Shown: positions 23,879 to 37,139, counted from the stretch's first letter. The stretch is 64,000 bases of DNA from Lutraria lutraria (GCA_964023205.1 OZ026837.1:14981479-15045478), one strand, 5' to 3'. Notes: generated by a model not told the origin, from the letters alone. Translations and numbers: made by a program.

Positions 23879-26719
23879 TAGTTAAAGAATGGGAGGATCA
23901 TGTATATATTGGCATGTTTTGTTCCCCTATTCTTCTCAAGATGCAATATTTCGCTTTCTTAGGGTCCTGCCACCTTAACCCTAAAGATGAAAAAAAAGAT
24001 TGAAGCTAAAAATAAATGCAAGCACCAGTTGAGAGCTAACAGATAATCTATTTAAACCCATCTGGTTTTCAGTATTTTCTTGAATATAAAAAAGCAGAAA
24101 CCTATTTATATGAGTAGTTAATATGTTGAATATTGAAGAAGTATTGCATGCAGCATTTGGAGATGAACCAGACTCAGGCCTAGAATTAAATTTACCATTA
24201 AAGTCATAATGGCTTTATTGATTAAGATTATGGTATGAAGCAACTTTGTATTGTGATAATCTTATCTTTACAATTTTTTTCTATATTATTTTCAGAGGAA
24301 ATTGCGAACATTCATCGACGAATGTTGAATTATTGGAAAATTAAGAGAAAATGTTTCAAATAAAAATGATATCTTTGAATATTTACAGAAATTGAACTTC
24401 TATTTAAGATTGAGACATTTACATAATGGATATTTAATCACCGTTTTTAAGTTGTTTGTTATTTTGTGTATTGTAGGTAAAGTGATTGATATATTCCGAT
24501 AGAACTTGGTATGATAAGTGTGCTGTACTGAAGGGAAAGAGATGATAGTAACAAGACATCCTGTGGATTCGGTTTAAGGTAATAATTCAGTTTTAAATAA
24601 AGTCTATTTTTATAATCCTCAGTCATTTAGTTCCCTTATTAGCTGATCTAATGTTGTTTTATAGGGCATCAACAACTAATGGTCATGTAGCGCACTATCT
24701 GACCTGAACAATGTTTTTAGCTTGACTATTCTAAGAATATGGTTAATTTTGGTTAAAGTTTTGCATGCAGGTTACTATCATGCACATATCTCAGTAACCA
24801 CTTATGGCATTGACTTGAAACTTCATATAAGTGTCCAAGGGTATCAGACAGACAGGTAAGATAAGTCTATATCCATAAAATTATAAAAAGATTAATACTA
24901 TTCCTTCTACATTAGTGCATCATGTGGCAGGTTTTTCAGCCAGATAGTTTAAAAAATATATGTTACTGTGTTTTAAACATGATGTTACGGCTTTCTACAA
25001 TAAAAGTCACATTACGACAACTCATTGTCTGTTATATTTTTTAAACCTACAAGCTTCTCCAGTCTCCATCACCACGACACAAATAAACTTTACAATACAT
25101 GTCAGAACTTTGCTTTATGTCAAGTCCACTTGTGATGAGGTTGACTTAGTCACTACAGTGGTGGTTGGTTCGTCGTATTGTTGTCAGTCTGTTCGTCCAT
25201 CCGTCTGTCTGGATTATGCTTGTTTGGACTGTTTAACTTTGTCACTTGTTGGAGGATTTTGAAATAACTTCCCTTTGGAAGGAATGCATGAAAATATTAT
25301 TATTTCTTGAACAATTGTTGCATATTCCATGAATAGTGCCAAGTGCGTTGGATAAAAAAATATTTGGAATTATTTTAATGTAACCACGATCATGCAAATA
25401 GTCATGCATGTATTTAAGGTAAGTGTATGGTGGTACAATACATATGACATACCGGTAATCAAGTTAAATGTTTTGCGTATCCGCTGTTAGGGCTGTATGA
25501 TAATGAAATTGCGTCTCAAAGTGTTGTTGTTTTGCATATCCTGTTTACGGGCACTTATAAATAGTTCTACAGACGTATGCATACATTTGCAGTAATCTAC
25601 ATTTGATGTATGTGTTTTGTGCCTTTTTGACATTATCCTGACATTATATGTAAATGTTTATTTGGTCCGTTAGTGCAAATGTTAAAAATATTTGCATGGG
25701 TACTAACAATATGGGTACATTTCTCTTTTTTTATTTGTATGGAAAAATTGCTTTCTGACAGTACCTTAGAATGTGTCAGATTAACCTTTAAGAAATTGAC
25801 ATACAAAAAAAATGTCATCTTACATGGTATGCATTGTATGGCTCATAAAGTTCTTTGTAGCATCATGGACATGTTGCTCTTGGGCATCTATAGTATGTCA
25901 TCGGTCTTGTTTAGTGGCCTTTTCATAACTCCTATGTTCTGATATATCCATAACTGTAGAATATTGCTGATTGTCAATATGTATATACAAGATAGCATCT
26001 GTTACACCACAGATGTGATTAAATATACATGAGTCACTTCTATGTATACTCCCTTGTGATTTTTGGAACACCCTATGTACTTAAAATTTCATTTGCAGTT
26101 GAATAACTTATAATTACCCATGCATATAATTATTAATTAAGTACCCTGGTAATGCACTTTGTCTCAGTCTATGACGACAGACCATTGCATGGTGTGTCTA
26201 ATGGTGTTTCTGATAGTGAAGGTTCTATTATATCGCTCTTGTTGTTGTGTTTACCGCTGTTATGATGCTTTGCAACAGCATGCATTTGCAATATAATAAT
26301 TATGGTGTTTTTTCCAAATAATTTGTGATTATTGATTGTAATTGTGTAGAAAATCTGTTACCTGGATTTTTTTAATGAAAACTAATTTCAATGTGTGATA
26401 TAATTGAATGTTTCAACAGACAGAACTAAAAACAAGTAAGACATCATTAAATTTGTTGAGCTTTTGATATGATAAATTGGAAGTTTTTGTATTTATTGCT
26501 TTATGCAGGGGTTTTATTTATGTTTTGGATATATCATGCGCCTTAGCCCTTAATGGGATGAAATTGTGGATGGAAGCTACTTTTGGGGGAAAAATGAATT
26601 GGAAATTAGGGGAGAATTACATGATATCAAAGAAGTTTATGTGCCAATGAAATTGACAAGAAAGATGGAAAACTTTTTTTATTAAGTGAAAAATCTTCAA
26701 AATATTAAGACATTCGGTC

Positions 26720-27105
26720 TGGTGTTAACAAAATTTTCCCTGGATGGACTGAGTTTTAACGGTCTTAATGAAATTTTCCCTGGATGATCTGAGTTTTACC
26801 AGTCTTAATGAAATTTTCCCTGGATGGACTGAGTTTTAATGGTCTTAATGAAATTTTCCCTGGATGGACTGAGTTTTAACGGTCTTAATGAAATTTTCCC
26901 TGGATGGACAGAGTTTTACCGGTCTTAATGAAATTTTTCCTGGATGAAATGAATTTTACTGGTCTTCATAAAATTTTCCCTGGATGGACCGAGTTTTATC
27001 GGCCTTCATGAAAAATTTTCTGGATTGTCCAAAGTTTTACCAGTCTTGATGAAATTTTTCCTGGACAGTATAAATTTTACCAGTCTTGATGAAAGTTGTA
27101 CCGGT
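26720..27105. repeat. 40-bp tandem array, about 10 copies
   Basis: Units read ggtcttaatgaaattttccc then tggatggactgagttttaac. The central units are nearly identical; the last three are strongly diverged (tggattgtccaaagtt, tggacagtataaattt). It lies in otherwise unrecognised DNA. Confidence 0.93.
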
Positions 27106-27780
27106 CATGTCTGTATTACTTGTGGGAATTTTTGAATTATTGAAGCTAGCTGACAAAAATGTGGTGTATATTTAAGTATTCCTTGTAGCTGATGCTATGT
27201 TTGTATGGTACAAATAGGTATAATATATAAATGTATGTTTGTATATCACCAAACACCATATGTTACTTACTGTGTATGAGTGACTGAATACATACAGTAT
27301 GTATATAGTGGAGATTTTTTTTCATATTGTTGATTTATAACCCCAGCACATGTCACAGCTGTTTGTATATAGTAAAAACTCATACCATGCAAAAATGTAT
27401 GTACGAAATCAAATTGATCATAGAATGGTATCAATCAACCATCTTGCTTTTACCGGTTTGACTAATTAGGAGGTAATTAACATTGTGAACACCTGGGATT
27501 AAAGGTAAAATTGTTAAATTCTTATACATACGTTTATATACAATGCATATTTAAGATTGGAGTTAATGAATGTAACTGTGTAATGTACAATAAATACATG
27601 GGCCGTTACAAATTTGTATTGTCACATTTAGTTGTGCACCAAGTTTTATCACTACAGGATGTTGCAAAACAGTTGTATTGTACTTATCATATTTGCACTG
27701 ATTATAGTTTCAATATATTGAAGTTTCTTATGAATATGTTTTTGCTGAATGATTCTCAAATTCAATACTGAAATCATATA

Positions 27781-27957
27781 CAGTCAAACCTGTGAACAAA
27801 GGCCACCCTTGGAAAGGACAAAATATGTCCTCTATTGACAGGTGGCCTTTATTCGGAGGTAATGTTGTTCTATATAATCTATGAGAAATTTTAAAGAATG
27901 GCCTTAAGTCACATGGTCACCTTTATTGGGAGATGGCCACAAACACAGGTTTGACTG
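27781..27957. mobile_element. 'cagtcaaacctgtg' MITE, intact
   Basis: 177 bp, ends cagtcaaacctgtg and cacaggtttgactg perfectly inverted, TA on both sides. Best reference copy in the window. Confidence 0.93.
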
Positions 27958-27983
27958 TATTTTGAAAACATCTGGTTGAAAAT

Positions 27984-28195
27984 ATACTATAAAATCATTA
28001 ATTTTCGTTGGGTTCAATTTTCGTGTTTTTTACTAAAATGGCTATTTCGAGGGAACATAAATTTGTGGATTTTGATTTTTGAAAAGAAATGCCTTATCTC
28101 TGCATTTGAATTCGTGGAGATTTGATTTCGTGGATGAGTCGACCCACGAAATCCACGAAATTAAAACCCCAATGTAAATTAATGATTCCACAGTA
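27984..28195. mobile_element. 'ctgtggaatcattaa' MITE, copy 2
   Basis: Left 'tactataaaatcattaattt', right 'aaattaatgattccacagta'. The termini are inverted and flanked by TA. The interior contains a palindrome, cgtggatgagtcgacccacg. Confidence 0.82.
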
Positions 28196-28230
28196 TACTA
28201 CTAAAAAAGAATCACGATACATACAAATAT

Positions 28231-28410
28231 TACAGTACAACCTTTCCAGAATGGCCCTCTATAGAGCAACAACCTCTCCATAACAACACCTTCAAAATTA
28301 CCCTAAGCTGATATTTACTGTAAATCTAACCTCTGTAGAGCAACAACCTCTAAACAATGGCCAATATTTGCAGCTCCCAGTTGGTATTGCTCTACAGAGG
28401 TTGTACTGTA
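28231..28410. mobile_element. 'acagtacaacctct' MITE, copy 3
   Basis: 'tacagtacaacctttccaga' and 'ctacagaggttgtactgta'. Part of a four-MITE cluster just before the 17-bp array. Confidence 0.9.
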
Positions 28411-28568
28411 TATAGACACCCTCCTTGTATGCTATCCTAGAAATAAAAGGTAGAATATTGATATGTTATTTCGAATCCTGGTTTTCTGTGTGTACTTATA
28501 GATTGTTAGTACATGTATTGTAAAATTTTGAGATTTAATTCACTTACTTGTTTTTACCGTTAAAAAAT

Positions 28569-28782
28569 AAGGCTGTTCTTTATAAAATGTTTGTTTGCTG
28601 TAACCTGACCCAGAAAATTTTCCGTGGATAGGTAGTTACAAATTTTTTTCTACAAGTATATTAACCCAAAATACATCTGAAAATGCTATTTTTAATAGAA
28701 AAAAATCCTGAGGGGCCAAAAAAAGTTTTGGTGGGTTACTAGGTAGCATTACGGCAAATCAATTTTATTTAAGGATGGCCTA
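28569..28782. mobile_element. Harbinger-like MITE, copy 2
   Basis: 'gtttgctgtaacctgaccca' near the left end and 'tatttaaggatggcc' at the right. The left terminus is degraded. Confidence 0.7.
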
Positions 28783-28829
28783 GGACACTGTGTATTTATA
28801 CAATAAAACTTTGTTATAGTCCCTGAACA

Positions 28830-30163
28830 ATCAGATATGATGAAGAATCAGATCTGGTGAAGAATAGTTCTTAGTGAAAAATCAGATGAAGTCAAGTATC
28901 AGATACATTGAAGTATCAGATACATTGAAGTATCTAATATAGTGAAGTATCTAATATAGTGAAGTATCTAATACAGTGAAGAATGTAAAATAGTGAAGTA
29001 TATAATACAGTGTAAGTGAAGAATCTAATATAGTGAAGAATCTAATATAGTGTAAGTGAAGAATGTAATATAGTGAAGTATATAATACAGTGAAGAATGT
29101 AATATAGTGAAGTATCTAATATAGTGAAGTATATAATATAGTGAAGTATATAATACAGTGAAGAATCTAATATAGTGAAGTATCTAATACAGTGAAGAAT
29201 CTAATATAGTGAAGTATCTAATATAGTGTAAGTGAAGAATCTAATATAGTGTAAGTAAAGAATGTAATATAGTGAAGTATATAATACAGTGAAGAATCTA
29301 ATACAGTGAAGAATCTAATATAGTGAAGTATCTAATATAGTGAAGTATCTAATACAGTGAAGTATCTATTATAGTGAAGTATCTAATATAGTGAAGTATC
29401 TATTATAGTGAAGTATCTATTATAGTGAAGTATCTATTATAGTGAAGTATCTAATATAGTGAAGTATCTATTATAGTGAAGTATCTAATACAGTGAAGAA
29501 TCTAATATAGTGAAGTATATAATACAGTGAAGAATCTAATACAGTGAAGAATCTAATATAGTGAAGTATCTAATATAGTGAAGTATCTAATATAGTGAAG
29601 TATATAATACAGTGAAGAATCTAATATAGTGAAGTATCTAATATAGTGAAGTATCTAATACAGTGAAGAATCTAATATAGTGAAGTATCTAATATTATGA
29701 TTAGTGAAGAATGTAATATAGTGAAGTATCTAATATAGTGTAAGTGAAAAATCTAATATAGTGAAGAATCTAATATAGTGAAGTATCTAATATAGTGAAG
29801 TATCTAATATAGTGATTAGTGAAGTATCTAATATAGTGAAGTATCTAATATAGTGTTAGTGAAGTATCTAATATAGTGAAGTATCTAATATAGAGTGATT
29901 AGTGAAGTATCTAACATAGTGAAGTATCTAATATAGTGAAGTATCTAATATAGTGAAGTATCTAATATAGTGATTAGTGAAGTATCTTATATAGTGAAGT
30001 ATCTAATATAGAGTGATTAGTGAAGTATCTAACATAGTGAAGTATCTAACATAGTGAAGTATCTAATATAGTGAAGTATCTAATATAGAGTGATTAGTGA
30101 AGTATCTAACATAGTGAAGTATCTAATATAGTGATTAGTGAAGTATCTAATATAGTGAAGATT
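28830..30163. repeat. 17-bp satellite-like array
   Basis: Units of tgaagtatctaatatag and near variants (aagaat, acag, ctatta, ataata), about 75-78 copies. Longer variants carry 'tgtaag', 'attag' or 'agtgatt' insertions, and the longer forms gather in the last 400 bp. The first 100 bp are more diverged ('gaatcagatctgg'), as expected at an array edge. Confidence 0.95.
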
Positions 30164-31441
30164 AGAATCATATTATATTTCAAATTGTTTATATATATTT
30201 TCCCCAGGGCATGCCCTTCTTTATTTTTATCATTATGGATGTAGCTTATATATTACCCCTATCAATGTGTGCACATTATGTCACCAATTCAAAATGATAT
30301 TAAAACTAAATACTACAACATAATTTTGCTGAAATTATTATTGCTTAGTCCTCTATATAGAGATTTCAATTGGCAAACATTCCACAGAACTTATTGCTTG
30401 ACTTTCAAAAGATTTCATCAAAATATCTGAATTTTATTCCCATTAATCGGACATGGAATAAATGTTGAATAAACTGAAGATTATTTTCATGGCATTATTC
30501 TGTTTATTTATCATAGACACACAGCTCATTAGTTAATATTGGACCCATAACATTAATCTAGTGGCAAACCAATGCTACTGTGTATTACCAGCAATATTTG
30601 AAGACAAGAGCCAAGTTTGTCAGCGTTTATATCCACTTTAGTTCATTGACCAATCGTAATATCCGACGTTACATACACTGTATTAAAACTCTCAGAAACA
30701 GGCAGTCTACCACTACAAGACAACATCGTATTATTGACAGTGACTGTTTTTGCTTGGAGGTATAAAGAAAAAACATTGATTCAGATCTCTGGGATTTTCG
30801 CAGAATGCTATGTGAAATGAATAAAATACGGACTTGTAATTTTTTGTGTGCGTGATAACAAAACTTAGAAAGATTTAAGTGATCTTATAGATATATTGGG
30901 ATTTCTTGTAAAGTTATCTAATTAGTCCAAATCTTTAAGTCATGATTCGTGACACCCTGACTTTTGTTTGTTTTGAATTATATGAGTTATTATTATATTA
31001 ATTAATGTTTACGATTCAACATGCATGAACAAAGGATATAGTAAGATATTAAAGTGACATTGTTTTCGGGTTGAAATTGTTCAGCATTTGAAAAGTGACC
31101 ATGAAATGTATTTGTTTAATGAAGTGTTTTACCTGATGTGTAAGTTGTTGTTGTTGTTGTTAGATATACATGAGGCTAATGTGCTAAGTTCCTGATGACA
31201 TGCGGCTGGTCAAAATCTAGGACATTGAGTCAGTAAGAGAAGTGTTTGTTATTTTTGGACATAGCCATGTGTTTGAATAGTTCTTGAATTAATTAATTCT
31301 TTCATGCTACAAATAGTCTGGATTTAATGGAAGCTCTCGAAGAAAGTTGAAGTTGAAAAGGTAAAAATTTTGGTTGAGTTTTTGGTTAAATTTACACATA
31401 TTTATTTTCTTTAAGTTAGCAAAACTGTATAACTTGACATA

Positions 31442-31612
31442 TAGTCAAACCTGTAATTGCAGTCCCTTCTAAATAAAGGCCACACTTTGAATAAAGGCCG
31501 TTCTTTGAAAAACTATTATTGATTATTTAGAATAAACTGACCTCTTAATAAAGGTTTTCTACCAATAAAGGCCACATTTTGTCTTTCCCAAGACTGGCCT
31601 TTGTTTACAGGT
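31442..31612. mobile_element. 'cagtcaaacctgtg' MITE, reverse
   Basis: 'tagtcaaacctgtaattgca' at the left, 'ggcctttgtttacaggttt' at the right. Confidence 0.83.
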
Positions 31613-31699
31613 TTTTATATAAAATATTTCCTGATATGGTAATTTCCCTTTACTCTTTAATTTCTCAACTATTTCTGTGTAAAATAGAAAATTGGAAGT

Positions 31700-31940
31700 T
31701 AGGCCATCCTTAAAAAAATGTTTGTTTGTTGTAACCCGACCCAGAAAATTTCAGTGAGTACCGGTAGGTTAGTAGAAACATTTTTTTACAATTTTATTTT
31801 TTATTTAACCCAAAATACATGTCAGAATGCTATTTTTAACGAATTGTTTTTTAATCATGAGAGGCTAAACAAATTGGGTAGGGGTCTTTTTTGGTGAGTA
31901 GGTAGCGTTACGCCAAACAAATTTTTCAGGGATGGCCTTA
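31700..31940. mobile_element. Harbinger-like MITE, copy 3
   Basis: Left 'ggccatccttaaaaaaatg', right 'tttcagggatggcc', flanked by tta on both sides. Same interior as copy 2. Confidence 0.78.
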
Positions 31941-32086
31941 CTGCAATGATCTATATATTCAGAGTTGTTGAATCATTAGAATAATAATGTGACTTAATTA
32001 TAAGAAAAAAGATCTGTAGAATGTAAAGAAATCTCATTGAATTACTACTAGACCACCCTTCAACCCATTTCCATCCTGGCATTATT

Positions 32087-32335
32087 ATTATGCCCCTTTC
32101 ATAGAAAAGGGAATATATTGCTTTGTACTTGTCAGTCGGTTTTTCGGACCGTTGGTCCATCGGTTCGTTCTTAACCAAACATTGTCCCGCAGTAACTAGA
32201 GAATAATTTGGCCTGAGCTCCTCTATTTTAGTTTGGATGTTGGTCATCTCATATGGATGACCCCTATTGATTTTGAGGTCACTAGGTCAAAGGTCACAGG
32301 GGCATCCGTGTTTCTCAAACACTTTGTTTCAACTT
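32087..32335. repeat. Same dispersed repeat, copy 3
   Basis: 'tatgcccctttcatagaaaa', 'aatttggcctgagctcctct' and 'gtcactaggtcaaaggtcac'. Confidence 0.8.
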
Positions 32336-33270
32336 TGAAATAATTTTCTGATTTAGCTTTGTTGTTCTTACGTCATATTTGGTGTCATTATTAAAGAGAT
32401 GCTGTGGTTCACATATTAGTTTATGATTTGCCTGTTGTTCTCTCATTTATCATATGAGAGTTAGGATAAGCTAAATGAATGATGTTATCTTGTGATGATG
32501 TAAACCCATATATCATAGCAAAATCTCCATATTGTGTGCTATATTATTCTGTTTAATAGTTTAGTTACTTCTATCTTGGTATCTTTTATAGATTTTATCA
32601 TTATTAGGATATCTAATATTCAGCTTGCCTGGCATTTCCCTGTCAGATACTAGTAGTTCATACTTCATGAACAAAAAATATCAGATTTATCACGCAAAAT
32701 GTTTAAAAAGTATCTGTCCGGTTTTAGGATACAAACCAGTACTGTTTCTTTATACAATGATTGATATTTATGAGTTTTTAAACGTGGGTGTCAAGAGTCA
32801 GAGAGATCATAGGTAATTTTGTTTTCTGCAATCCTACTTAATTGTTAATTTTCTCCAATGAACACACTACATCACTACTATATACAGCCAAGAATGTATT
32901 TACGTTGTCAATGATAATAGTATCTACATTGTCTTGAACAATCTTGCGTAATTGTTCCTGGGAATAATTTTATTTCAGGACTGTCCCGTCTAAATTTATC
33001 CCGTCAGACAATAATTTAGTGTACATATAGGCTTGTACATTGATTTGTAAGATTTAGTGAGCAAGCTTGTTTGGATGTTAGCAGTCCTAGAGAAATAAAC
33101 TTGGGACAATAGAATGCTGTAATAATTATTTACGCAACCATTATTACCATCATGTTGGTTATCAATATCTGAACATCTAGACAATTGTCTGCCTTATTTT
33201 TGGAGATATTTGCACATCGATTTGATTTGGACTCCATGGCAGCATGCTGGAAGTATGATCATAACTCCCT

Positions 33271-33440
33271 CAGGCCCTTTTTATGCCATTTTTGGGTCAG
33301 GTATTCCCATGTAGAAATGTATATATTTTCCCAGTTTAGAGAAAATTTCTCCACAATTAAAAAAAATTCCAAATTTTGTGTTTCACTATGCAAATTTCTC
33401 CCATCAAAAGGACAAGATACCTGTTCCCTAAAACAGTAAC
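33271..33440. mobile_element. 'caggccctttttatgcc' MITE, decayed 3' end
   Basis: Matches the first 150 bp of the copy at 53541 ('ttatgccatttttgggtcag', 'acaagatacctgttccct') but lacks the terminal aaaaaagggctg. Confidence 0.6.
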
Positions 33441-33649
33441 AAGAAAAACTATAACGAAACGTTATAGGTAGACGAATTTCAAGAAACATTGGTATATATT
33501 TTTTGTATGAAGTTGCTTCTCTTCATTAAGGATATTGACTGTATATTTTATTCAATCCTCCATTATGGAGAGTATAACATATTTACATGGTCTGTCATTT
33601 ACACTTGGTGTTTGTTAATATGCTAGAGGTCACATCAAGCTATTTTCTG

Positions 33650-33975
33650 AATGATTGTCTCTATGATATCTTGAACAAGTTCAATCAAGGGTCATTTTGG
33701 GGGTAAAAATTTAGGTCAAATCAAATGAAAAACTTGTTAACACTCAGAGGTCATTGAATGGATCTTCATCAAACTTTATCAGAATGTTTGTCTTAATGAG
33801 AAGTTGGACAAGTACAAACATGGGTCATCTGGAGTCAGACACTAGGTCCCCAGGTCAAATAACAGGAAAACCTTGATATCAACAGACCTCATGACACAAG
33901 CTAAAAACGATGTTTTAATCAGTAAACAATGATTTGTCATGTGAGCGATATAGGGCCATATTGGCCCTCTTGTTT
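33650..33975. repeat. Short copy of the 145-bp-unit repeat
   Basis: About two units ('gatcttcatcaaactttatc', 'cactaggtccccaggtcaaa') followed by the same 3' tail, gggccatattggccctcttg. The 5' palindromic start of the long copy is absent. Confidence 0.8.
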
Positions 33976-34989
33976 TCTGACCATGTTTTTGTGAGAATAT
34001 TAGGTACATTTATCCTCAAATATCTTTGATTCTTTGGATTTTGCTGTTAAATATTATAGTGTTAATGCCAACAACTATTTCTTTGCTGGCCCTACTTCTG
34101 TTTCATGATATTTATTTGCTCAAAAGATAAATTCTGATACTCCGTCCTAAAAAAACAACAACATTTATACAGTCAGATGAAACTGGTTTTCATTTTGTAA
34201 GATTGCAGCATTCTAGAAAAACGCTTTTTATTTGAAAAGTCTTCAGAAAATTATAACTTTGTGTATTTTTTGTCTAAAATACTAGACTTGATTCTTTTGG
34301 TTTGAAAACCACCAGATACTTATTGGAATGAAGTTCATTTAGAATGCTTAGGGACTTTAAACAAAGCTGTCAGAAAAAAAGGTTTTGCTACTTTAAGCAC
34401 AATTGTTGTTAGCTATTGCTTTTGAATGTTTTTTTGCATGAGTTATGGAACAAATTTTCCATTTTCTCTTGGTCTAATGATGTGGCCAAATTTTTGCTTT
34501 GTTCAGAAATTTCCAAGTTTTCCAAGCTGTCTTTTTATTGCTCAGTTAATTTTCGCTCACCTGAACATGATGTGATTGCCCTGTCTGTTGTCATGTTACA
34601 GTTACTGAATAAACTGTATGGTCAACAATTGTTTCAAATTCGCCTTTACTACATTGCTTTTGATAATGCTGATGTTTACATTCAATGAACCATTTGATGA
34701 ACCCATGATTTACTGTTATGTTTCAAAGGTGAGCAATAGCTCAGATTTCCATAGCAGTCACTCGCTTGGCGCATGAATTTTGATGCGGACCAAAGTACTA
34801 AATTTTCTCCATCTGCCATGTGCTTGTTTTTATTAGTTCCAGTTTCATGTTGCAGTGCAAGTCTTTCATTATGTAAGTTCAGTTTCCACGAGTACTTAGA
34901 GTGCTTTGATTTGATCTAATTCTCTCTTCGTCACGGTGACTCTTCAGGACTGAAAACTACTAGAAATAGACTTAGGACAAGTTGAAAAT

Positions 34990-35155
34990 CAGTGTTTGAA
35001 CTAATTTGTTTAAAGCACTAGCCCAAACTATATGTGGACTATTGAAAATACACAATTAACCACTAGTCCGAATACATAATTTTTAGAAAATTCACTAGCC
35101 CGATAGGAAATTTACTAGCCCCGGGCTATGGGCTAGTGGGTTAGCGTGAAGACTG
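34990..35155 (+). mobile_element. 166-bp CAG...CTG element, copy 3
   Basis: Same orientation as copy 1: cagtgtttgaactaat to gttagcgtgaagactg. Exact 6-bp duplication gaaaat (34984-34989 and 35156-35161). Confidence 0.93.
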
Positions 35156-36250
35156 GAAAATGCCGTAGAACTAGAAAGAATTCTACGCTGGTTGTTCTTC
35201 TGGACAAGTTCGTAGCTTTAATAAGTTGTCGAGCCTTTCTTTTCATCCACCCGAATGGCAGGCTAAACTTGGGCCTTGACACTAACAGTGGTCCATTAGC
35301 CCGAGGCTACCTATTTTCTCTAAGGACTATCTAGGTTTCCAAGCTGCATGTGTATCCCATCAGGCTATCTTAAAATTGGGTGACACAAATTCTATAAATT
35401 TACACAAATACTTTTGTTTGATCTGATATGATGTAACCTGTATAACTTTGTTCAGTACATTTGTGAAAATCTGACGTTTATAATATGTTTTTCATTCTAG
35501 TAAAATGTATACTCAATAGGCATTGAAATGAATGAGAAACACATATTTTTAGTACTAGAATGATCGAGGACAACCTATAATTTGCTAGGACTTCCTCATT
35601 TTCTATGCTGGTAGTCATGCTGACTACCTCTTGAAAAAGTTAATGTCAAGCCCTGCTAAAGTGGAAGAAAACATACCATCTTTGATGTGATTACCTGTCC
35701 ACTATTATTATTGTCCAATCAAACGATTGGTCAGAAAATTGTTTTGTTAGAGCGTTACAATCCAGAAGGTATTTCTGTCTGATGAATGAAATATTTGTCG
35801 ACAGTCAAGTCATTCTGGATCCGGGATGATTTTATGATTACTCAATTAATCGGAAAAACAGTATCATTTGTGTCCTATTGAAAGATTGTCTAGGTTGTCC
35901 TGTTGTCTGGTGATTGATTGAAGAATGATAGTTAATGGAAATAAGGTTGCTGTTTTTTGGTGCGAAACTCTAGAGGGTCACTTTTTGCTGAGAAAACATG
36001 ATGGGTCTATTTTTCCTCAGACAGCTGAAGACTGTGCCAAGTCGAATCTGTAAAGAGATTTTTTAGCAGGTTACTTTGGTGTTGGTTATATGTCTTGATT
36101 CTTGATCCCGGACTAAGTTGTCCTGTAAAACACTGGAAGGTTACTTAACTAAGGTATTCATAGTGCATGAGTAACTTGTTTCTCTTTATGTACTCAGCAA
36201 TGTTTCTGTATGAACATAAGTTCATGGATGTTTTTATGTTTATCTGTTGA

Positions 36251-36572
36251 CTTGTTTAACGGCCCTTTCGATGGCTATGGTCATTTCCGAGCTGCCCAAT
36301 TAAGAGAGAGGGGAGATAAGATACTGGAGAACCAGTCATTTGTATCCCTACTCTTTGCAAACAGTGTTTCCTGGTTGAACCAGGTTCTTCATTGTGCCCG
36401 GTGTTAAGCACCAATACATGCCTTCCTGTGATTTTCTTAACACAGTAATTGGCTCCGTGGTTGGAATGTGGACACTAAAAAAGCATCCCCGAAATATTGG
36501 AAGGGGGAGCTGAGATTTGAACCCACAATCTTTTGTTTAGTTGTCCAGCGCGTTTAAACCACTGGACCACCA
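36251..36572 (-). repeat. SINE-C copy 2
   Basis: Reverse orientation. The right end complements to 'ggtggtccagtggtttaaac' and 'gattgtgggttcaaatctc'; the left end matches the SINE-C tail ('agataagatactggagaacc'). Confidence 0.85.
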
Positions 36573-37139
36573 ATTTATGCATTTATACTTCAGCATTTCA
36601 TACTATATAAATCCTGTATCAATTTTTATCCTGATTATTTTATGTCATCAATATTTGTCTGTTTTTATCTCATTACTTAAAATATCAGCTCATTAGGTTC
36701 ACCTGTCTTCTTTTTGTCGCTGGGGAAATGCAAAATTTGAGTGTGTTTCTATGGTGACTGTTTATGTTTTTGTTGTCCATAATGTCGATGCTAACTCTAC
36801 TTATTCAAGTGTTTGTCCTAGTGTTTAATTCTCATAAAAATGCATTTATAAATCATTGTTTCCATTTGTAGCCAACATTTCAAGGATGGGATTATTTTCT
36901 CTCCGGAAATTCTTAATGAGTTATTTAGATGCTTTGTCACTCCTATCAAGCAGTGATGTTACATCATGTACATGATATTACTGACATTATAAGTATTACT
37001 CTATATAGTATCGGGATGGTGACAGCTATAAATTGTGCCAGCAGTATTCAAGTTTTGGTTACAGTAATTCAGTAGATGTGTTTCACTATCTTTGTTATCC
37101 TCACAGCAGGCATTCTACTGGTTCCTATACTTTTCCTAC

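Larger units (their letters stand above)
15821..26719. other. Gene-free stretch, 15.8-26.7 kb
   Basis: Apart from the listed repeats I see nothing coding. 20140-21460 and 23880-26719 are unrecognised. 21858-21870 and 22218-22230 hold a 13-bp inverted pair (cgaacctacattt), perhaps an old element. 24478-24578 could be a non-coding exon. Confidence 0.65.

Noticed and set aside
34416..34688. 90-residue plus-strand frame
   Set aside because: AT-rich, hydrophobic by composition, no splice context or recognisable domain.
36500..36572. tRNA-like sequence on the minus strand
   Set aside because: It is the head of a SINE-C copy; the body continues directly.
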